In this document: in pieces, positions 55,501 to 64,000 of the stretch
How positions within the stretch are numbered: the first letter of the stretch is position 1
Layout: each line of letters begins with the position of its first letter
Source: Phycomyces blakesleeanus NRRL 1555(-)
Lineage: Eukaryota; Mucoromycota; Mucoromycetes; Mucorales; Phycomycetaceae
Direction: 5' to 3'
Length of the DNA stretch: 64,000 nt
Assembly (NCBI RefSeq): GCF_001638985.1
Contig: NW_017265145.1
Span: 744,001 to 808,000, forward strand
Notes under the pieces: generated by a model
Seen by the model: the letters and a program-made list of their open reading frames with translations, nothing else
The model's database searches: none
What the model was told of the DNA's origin: nothing
Translations under genes and position numbers: made by a program

Positions 55501-58500
55501 GTTTGAGCGATTACTGCCGTAAAGTTTATAAAAAAGTTCATGAGACAAAGACGATCGAAAGAGAATCCATTATTTGCCAACGCGAAAATCCTTTTTATAT
55601 TGAAACTGTTCGAGCGTTCCGTGATCGCAGATACGAATACAAAGGTCTTCATAAAACATGGAAGCAAAACATGGACAAGGCTGTAGGAGAAGGCCAAATA
55701 ACAAGAATGGCGGAAGCCAAAAACATGATCGTCTTGTACGATTCGCTTCAGCTGGCTCACAAAGTCATTTTAAATTCTTTCTATGGTTATGTGATGCGTA
55801 AAGGTGCCCGCTGGCATTCACTTTCAATGGCTGGTATTGTGTGCTTGACTGGAGCCAAGATCATCCAGATGGCTCGTCAGCTTGTAGAACGTATAGGTCG
55901 TCCTCTTGAGCTAGATACTGATGGTATTTGGTGTATCTTACCCAAAAGTTTTCCTGAAACTTTCTCGTTTAAGCTCAAAAACGGTAAAAAAATCAATATC
56001 GATTATCCGTGTACCATGTTGAACCATCTTGTACACGCCAAATTTACCAACGACCAGTATCAGGATCTTGTTTCTCCTGAGACATTCGAATACAAAACTC
56101 ACAGTGAAAACAGTATCTTTTTCGAAATTGACGGACCTTACCGTGCCATGATTCTACCATCATCAACAGCTGAAGACAAACTGCTTAAAAAGAGATATGC
56201 TGTCTTTAACACAAACGGATCCCTTGCAGAACTCAAAGGTTTCGAAGTTAAGCGCCGTGGTGAGCTTAAGCTCATTAAAATCTTCCAATCTCAGATTTTC
56301 AAGGTGTTCTTGGAAGGAAAGACACTCGAGGAATGCTATAAGGCCGTAGCAAAAGTAGCTGATCAATGGCTGGATGTTCTGATAAGTGAAGGAGAAGAAC
56401 TTTCCGATGAAGAACTTTTTGAGCTGATTTCAGAGAATCGAAGTATGTCAAAGACGCTGGAAGAATACGGTTCTCAAAAATCTACTTCCATCACAACCGC
56501 TAGACGTCTTGCAGAATTTCTGGGTGATGAAATGGTTAGAGATAAGGGTTTGGCATGCAAGTTTATTATATCTAAGAAGCCTTTGGATTTACCTGTGTCC
56601 GAACGTGCTGTGCCGGTTGCTATCTTCAATTCCGATCCTAGTACACGAAAGCACTTTCTGCGCAAGTGGCTTAAAGACAATTCGATCGTAGACTTTAACA
56701 TTCGTGGTATATTGGACTGGGAATACTACAAAGAGCGATTTGGAAGTGTCATACAAAAGTTAATCACAATTCCCGCAGCAATGCAGAAAGTCAATAATCC
56801 AGTTCCTCGCGTGCGCCATCCTGACTGGCTTTTTAAGCGTGTAGCCGCAAAGGACGACAAATTTAAACAGCATCGAATTACCGATATGTTTACAGTTACT
56901 GATACCCCTATGATTGAAGACATTACAGGAGGATCAGACGTCGAGATGGAAAACGTAGAAACGGGAGATATTGAAGAGTTGGATGTTCCTAGAATGAATA
57001 ACAGTGCCGCTAGTTTGGTTAGTCGTCACCTCGCAAAGGTCACGAAGCGCAAGAAACCAGAGACTACCGCAGCGCTTCCTGAAGAAGATCGACAAGAAAA
57101 TATGCCAGACATGTATACGGACTATAGTGCTTGGCTAGTATTTCAGAAACGCAAATGGAAGCGACAGCGTCTTCTGCGCCAAGAGAATAAGGATATGTAC
57201 GGCCAAGTTAGAACAGGTGATAGAAGTAATGTAGGCGGCTACTTTAAACGTCAAACAGGATCTTTAGTTTCAAGTGTTTGGGAAATTGTGCAAATTGTGG
57301 AGACAGATTCACCAGGAGAATTCAAAATGTGGATTTTTGCACAGCAACAAATGCACTGTGTCAAGTTATCTATTCCACGAACATTTTACCTCAACAGCCG
57401 TGAAGAAGAGCCTACTGAAGTATTTCGACAAAATCCATCCTGTGAAATGGCTCGATGTGTACGTACACTACCACGCTCACGCCCCTGTTTGAATCTTTTC
57501 CGTATTTCTATGTCAGAAGCAAAATTCCAAGAAGAGCAAAAAAAATTCTCGTCCATTTTCAACGATCCGTCCACTGAAGGTGTTTATGAAACACAAATGC
57601 CTCTTGGTGTACGAGCTTTGTTGGAATTGGGTACTTTGTGCGAGGTTAACAAAAAGAAGGCTGGACGTAACAGCTTAGAAGACTCCTTTATATTGGATGA
57701 TTTAATTCCAAGAAGCGATTCTCGTCTACAGTACATCAGTCAACCCAGAGAATTCAATTACATCTATCTTTATCACGTCAATACAGATAATCGTCATTTC
57801 TTTATTCTTATCGGCGCCTCTCTCCCACAAGCACGCGTGTTTTTAGTTGGAAGCAGCCAGTTAAACCAACAGATGCCCAATATCAAACGTATCTATAACG
57901 ATATATATGAACAAAAATTTGGCGTATCAGAGCTTCAAAAGACTACCGTGGCTATAAAAAAAGATATGGAATTTGAAGTGACTTTCCACAAGAATGAAAG
58001 AGAAGTATTCAAGGGACTTAACAAGACTCTTGGAAAATACCAAGATCTAAAACGAGGTCCTACTGTGCTTGTTATAAGTTCTCCTCGCCCAGCCAGCTAT
58101 TTTACTCAGCAGACACGCGTGATGAATGAGTTTCCCTACATGACACTACTCTCACTACAGCAAGACAACCGATTTGACGCCCTCAATTGGGTGCAGCCTG
58201 TTATCAAGCGCATGTTTGAGCATTATTTTAATTTAAGTTCGAGTGTCAACAAAAGATTATCCCAGGCTAGATACTCATCTGTACCATTTTGCAATATTCC
58301 TGAAGACGCTAATCTATTCATGGCGGATATAGCCATAGCACGTCGTATGGTAAAGAACGATATGATTCTTTGGTGGTCTACTTCCACTAAGCCTGATCTT
58401 GGTGGGCGTGAAGACGATGAAAACTTGCTGGCAACAGAAGAACCGATAAATCCAGAAATCAATAATCCAGGTCTATATCAAGACATTTGTGTGGAAATTG

Positions 58501-59984
58501 ACATCTCGCGCCTTTGTCTTGACACAATTCTAGAAGCACCTTGCATCAACGAACTTGAAGGAACTTCAGGCGCGACTGCATTTGATGCCGTAGCACACAC
58601 ACTCGATGAGTATGCCAATGGTACCGTCAGCATCGCATCTGCATTTGGCGATGGGTCCATATCTCAAAAAACCTTTATGATGCTACGGTCTACGGTTCAA
58701 ATGTGGTTCGTTCAAGCGGCTGCCCAGGGCATCGAATTGGCAGAAGCCATGACAGAAACTCTCCACCGTTGGTTACTTAGTCCTACATCTGGAATGTATG
58801 ATCCTTGCATGTACGCGCTGGTACATGGTATGATGAAGAAGGTGTTTATGCAACTGGTGGCCGAGTTTAAGCGACTAGGTGCTACGGTGGTATTTGCAAA
58901 TTTTCACAAAATTGTGTTGGCAACATCCAAAGAAACTATGGACAGTGCTCTTCCTTATTGCGAGTACATACTTCGTTCAATTGAGAAAAAGCAAGTGTTT
59001 GAAGTAATTGGACTTAATCTGGTCGAGTACTGGGATGTATTAGTGTGGATGGACGAAACAAACTATGGTTGTGTTAACGCCAACACAGACGAAGGCACGA
59101 AGATTACATCTATTTGGAACATTCAGTCATACCTTCCCACTGCTGTTCAAGGAATGTTCAGAAATCTTTGTGCTGGTTTTGTACACCAGGAGCTTTTGAG
59201 TAAAAAGAAGTTCCCCCGAGGCTTGTCAGGCCACTTAGGAGTTCCAGGAGATACCAACCAAGTTAACCCACGTACACAACATATACAAGAGTATATCAGA
59301 AGTGATGTGATGCGAGGTAATTTGCGCTGGTTGCCACAGTTCTTACATCGTCAAGAAGCCAATACAACTGGCGAAGATGAGGCTTTAAAGTTTCCTCAAC
59401 TTCCGGGCTCTCATCTCAACATGACAAATCCTGCTCTTGAATACATCAAATTCATTTGTGCCGTGTTCAATCTCGACAAAACACTTGAAAAAGAAGTCCG
59501 AATCTTTAAGCGCAATGCTCTCAGGGCAATGGGTGGTATGAGTGACTTTAGCAGTGAGGCTCAGTTCCGGAACCCGTGTGAATATGTCAAAGTCTACCGG
59601 GTGGTTTGTACCAGTTGTAATTATACAGCTGATCTTGACTTCTGCCGAGATGAGAGCTTGAGGCCCGTAAATGGGCAAGTACAGCCATGGCGTTGCCGAG
59701 GCTGCCACTTTGAGTACGATAAGCATCGAATTGAGGAACTTATGATTGGTCAGGTACAGCGCTGGCTTACGTCTTTCCAACTTCAGGATCTTAAGTGTGG
59801 ACGGTGCCGTGGTGTGAAGCGCGAAAACTTGTTGCAACAGTGTGATAAGTGTGGAAGCGAATATTTGCCTACACAGTCAAAGGCTGATATTATCCGTAGG
59901 TTGCGAGTATTTGGAAACGTAGCACGCGAACAACAATTGCGTCTGTTGGGAGAGATTATTCAATGGAGTTTAACCCGTATCTAA
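52553..59984 (+). CDS. POL2: DNA polymerase epsilon catalytic subunit (Pol2)
   Basis: Twelve exons: 52553-52807, 52878-53003, 53099-53194, 53273-53424, 53489-53631, 53690-53886, 53949-54059, 54115-54249, 54296-54477, 54533-54713, 54790-54975, 55044-59984. Total 2234 aa. The exonuclease motifs are intact: [38 protein letters not shown]. The polymerase has [36 protein letters not shown] and [12 protein letters not shown]. The CysX cluster [13 protein letters not shown] follows [13 protein letters not shown]. The C-terminal catalytically dead half ends with two zinc modules ([13 protein letters not shown]...CRGC; CGRC...CDKC) that bind Dpb2. It is the leading-strand replicase in S phase. Intron 3 is GC-AG (CAG|GCATGT, 53195-53272). 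The 5' tenth has eleven introns while the last exon runs 4.9 kb without one. Confidence 0.98.
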
Positions 59985-61079
59985 AGGACGAATGTACATA
60001 ATACATATTCATAGCATTTTTATTTTACTTTTTTATTTATTTATATTAAAAACAAAAAAACAATTCCTTAATGGTTTTGCTTTTCCCAACTATAGGCAGC
60101 CATTTTCATTTTCATTTTTATTTTTATTATTGGTAGTTCGGTTTATTTTTGATATTGTACAAAAAAAAACATATACACCATACTCGAGCTTTGTGACAGA
60201 TGGATTAACTGCGCACTTAGCAGATACAATGGTATGAATTTCTTCTGATGTTGATCTAAGAGCAGAGTTATCTCCATCGTCCAGGTCTTGCGACTCGGCC
60301 TTTGATAACCCATACGCCCCCACAACAAGTAATTGAAGAAATTCATAAACGTGGTCTGGACGGCAATTTATGCCTTTTTTCCATTCTTTTTAGAAACGTG
60401 ACTGTTATGTGACATGTATTTATGATTGAATTTGGTTTACCTTTGTGCAACTGTCATCCACCAATAACAGGTTGTTATTTGTTACAGCGGGATTAAAGTT
60501 TTCAAATGACACTTTCAAACGTCACTTATTTAACAGTCATTCATTAATTTTTTGTTTTCTTCTGTCTATAAAAGCTGTACTTTTCTTTGCGCAGTCGTTG
60601 CTCTTTTATGAGGTAGTAAGCTTATGTGTACGGGCAAACAAACGATTGGACTTGTTCCTTTTTATAAATAACCCGTGGGAAGGTCTGAGAAAAACCACAA
60701 TGCTCTTACCGAGTAACTTGCGAAAGTGAGTGTGAGCAACCAGCGATTATTTCCTTGTTTGCCGCTATAACTGTTGAAGGTCTTTTTCCTTGTGAGAAAG
60801 ACTGGAGGGTTGGCAAACTTGGGTATTTGAAACCGGCTTGCGGGTGGGAACGCTATGCAGTGCAATACATAGGACTGGCACTTGTGCCAGCAACTCGATT
60901 CAGACTACTCTTCTTCCTCATCACCCCCAATAAACAAATAAATGAAAATAAATTATCTTCTATTCAAAACAATTCATTTATTGAATTTGAATGAGGTTTA
61001 ATCAATGCAGGATCTTTTTCTCTTAGCTTGCTTAGGTTTACTTTGACTTTATTCCTGCTTGACTACGGTTTATGTATAT
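59985..61079. other. Intergenic (1.1 kb) after POL2
   Basis: Contains the POL2 3' end and AT-rich sequence. No ORF with family resemblance. The distal end borders a MITE-like element. Confidence 0.5.
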
Positions 61080-61543
61080 TTGGTGTGGACAGACTAAAAG
61101 TTCAAAAAAGGGCAAAAAAAGAGCAAAACTTTAAGTCATATCATTGGGCGAGAGTTTTAATTAATTTTACCCCTTTTTTGCCCTTTTTTTTGGAGGTTCA
61201 AAAAAAGGGCAAAAAAAGAGCAAAAAAAGGGCAAAATTTTTAATCGACTCTAATTAGCTAGTTTTCTTCCATTGCCACTAAGATTGAGAAGAGAAGAATT
61301 TTTTTATAGAGAAGATATCCCATATGATGAGAGGTCTAGAAAAACTCGCAATAAAAGGTTCTCACTTAATGACAGAGACGGGATTATGCACAATTTTATC
61401 TAATATGTATTTTGAACTAATTCTGAACTTTTTTTTAAAAAAACGGTGTGGACAGTCATAAATTAGTCTGATTGACTGTTCTGGATGAAGTTGTTTTACC
61501 CTTTTTTTGCACTTTTTTTGAACTTTTAGTCTGTCCACACCAA
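61080..61543. mobile_element. MITE-like element with ~30-bp terminal inverted repeats
   Basis: The left end is TTGGTGTGGACAGACTAAAA and continues GTTCAAAAAA. The right end, read in complement, is the same for about 30 bases. Inside is a second palindromic block of G/A-rich repeats (61163-61240: CCCTTTTTTGCCC and GGGCAAAAAAAG units). There is also a degenerate internal copy of the end at 61445-61453 (GTGTGGACAG). 464 bp, no coding capacity. The target duplication is not clear. Confidence 0.7.
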
Positions 61544-61978
61544 TTGTATCATTATAAAATGAATTGCTAGCCACAAGCCTTGGAAAAGTTCATTAAAACA
61601 GCTGAAGCAATATAACAATATGCAATAAATTAAATTAATATACAAATAAACCTATATAAGTTTTTTCCAGCTTTATAAATATTTGTTATTAAATTTAAGG
61701 AAAAATGCGTACACCATCTATGTCAGACCTCTCTAAAAATTAAATCTAAATGCATCTATTATTCAAATACTTTAGAAACCTGATAACAACGATAAAGAAA
61801 TAAAAATCTGCGTATACAAATACTATCCCTATATTTATTGCAATGTCTTGAAGAAATAATAGTCTAAAAGCCACAGTGCTCTCCTAGTCATTTTCAAAGG
61901 CCACTCGCAGGACTGTGTTGATCTGATTTTCAGTACGCTTAGGATACTACGCTTTTTATCTACAATTCTTACATTATT
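61544..61978. promoter_or_regulatory. Promoter region of the sirtuin gene
   Basis: AT-rich; the sirtuin start follows at 61979. No defined site recognised. Confidence 0.35.
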
Positions 61979-63322
<1,344 letters not shown>

Positions 63323-63388
63323 CACGAGATTGTTGGATAAATACACACACACACACACTTGACTTTATTGAATACAAACAGCTTTGTA

Positions 63389-64000
63389 TTAGTCCTCATC
63401 TTCAGGATCTGCACCAAATTGTTTATAATCAATCTTCTTGCCGCGCGTCCGTCGGCCACCGGTAATAATAACGGACGTGTCAAGGGCTTCGAGCTCATCC
63501 TCTGAAAAAAATAATGAGTTACGAGCCATTGACTGTAATCTGCACTTACCAGATATATCACTCTTATCTTCCTCTGATGCTTCTCCATCGCTTCCTTTTT
63601 GCTTTGGTGATTTTGTTGGCTTAATCTTCTTTTGTACTCTAAGCTTGTTGCTAGCTTTACTGCTAGATTTGCTCTTTGACTTTTTACGATCCTCATCAGA
63701 AGAAACTAAATGTTATTTTGAGTAAAACTAGTTTTTTTTTGTATATCGAGAAAGTCCCCCTTCTCCTCCTACTAATAACTTACAATCTTCCTCTTCCTCT
63801 TCCTCTTCTTCCTCTTCCTCTTCTTCCTCTTCATCAGAGGTCGAGCCTCCATTATCATATTTTCCTTGGTGGCGGACACGAGGGGCTACTGGCTTGGAGG
63901 CTTTCTTTGAGGATGAAGAAAGCTTTGATGGCTTGGAAGACTTTGAAGGACTGAACAGACTAATGTGAGAATGGGGCAGAATGTAAGAGACGATGATTTA
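63389..64000 (-). CDS. CHZ-domain histone H2A.Z chaperone, C-terminal part (gene cut by window end)
   Basis: Visible exons (minus) are about 63784-63950 (edge uncertain), 63550-63705 and 63389-63501; the start lies beyond the window. The C-terminus reads EDELEALDTSVIITGGRRTR, then GKKIDYKQFGADPEDED. The GGRRTRGKKIDY core is the CHZ motif shared by yeast Chz1 and human HIRIP3, which bind H2A-H2B (H2A.Z-H2B) dimers. Upstream lie an acidic poly-Glu run of about 15 residues (TSDEEEEEE...) and Lys/Ser-rich stretches (RKKSKSKSSSKASNKL), as in nuclear histone chaperones. The poly-Glu tract is a GAA/GAG microsatellite at 63785-63835. It converges with the sirtuin gene. Confidence 0.75.

Overview
This is eukaryotic nuclear DNA from a fungus, most likely an early-diverging one (Mucoromycota, probably Mucorales). 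It is AT-rich, and almost every gene is split by short introns (about 45-100 nt) with GTAAGT-type donors, TACTAAC-like branch points and short 3' exons. The gene set supports this placement: fungal forms of POL2, SUR2, Pho85, a heme-less cystathionine beta-synthase and an Azf1-like zinc-finger factor, together with genes ascomycete yeasts usually lack (TMEM230, NIPSNAP, an OSR1/SPAK-type kinase, a MRCK/ROCK-type kinase, a queuosine-salvage enzyme). I re-derived the gene models by joining exons across splice sites and checking phase and protein-family conservation. All coordinates are my own reading.

Layout. 1-5 kb: a 7TM receptor cut by the left edge, TMEM230, NIPSNAP and a Dpb3/POLE4-type histone-fold protein, all on the minus strand. 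6-10 kb: queuosine-nucleotide glycosylase and a polyQ C2H2 factor on plus, converging on proteasome alpha-3 on minus. 11.8-20.7 kb, all minus: OSR1-like kinase, a FYVE protein interrupted by a TGA, cystathionine beta-synthase and Sam50. A 3.3 kb gene-free stretch follows. 24-35 kb: RING-CH ligase, ribosomal protein uS3, a small coiled-coil protein, a 1054-aa MRCK/ROCK-like kinase divergent from Pho85, and CCT6. 36-37.4 kb: a Hac1/Xbp1-type bZIP. 37.5-44.5 kb is a repeat island holding a 441-bp MITE and an intact two-ORF LINE with a perfect 15-bp target-site duplication. 44.7-64 kb: Rpt6, sphingolipid C4-hydroxylase, PUF6, DNA polymerase epsilon (divergent from PUF6), a second MITE-like element, a class I sirtuin and the 3' part of a CHZ-domain histone chaperone cut by the right edge.

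Most genes are unrelated housekeeping loci and no operon-like logic is expected. Functional pairs lie near each other by chance or weak clustering: two proteasome subunits (PSMA4, RPT6) with CCT6 for proteostasis, and two DNA polymerase epsilon subunits (POL2 and a Dpb3-like protein). 

The most interesting signals concern gene structure: a 3-nt microexon in uS3, a CCT6 start codon split by an intron, four GC-AG introns, a bZIP transcript laid out like HAC1/XBP1 unconventional-splicing substrates, and an in-frame TGA exactly inside a FYVE finger. I saw no tRNA, rRNA, CRISPR array or prokaryotic system.
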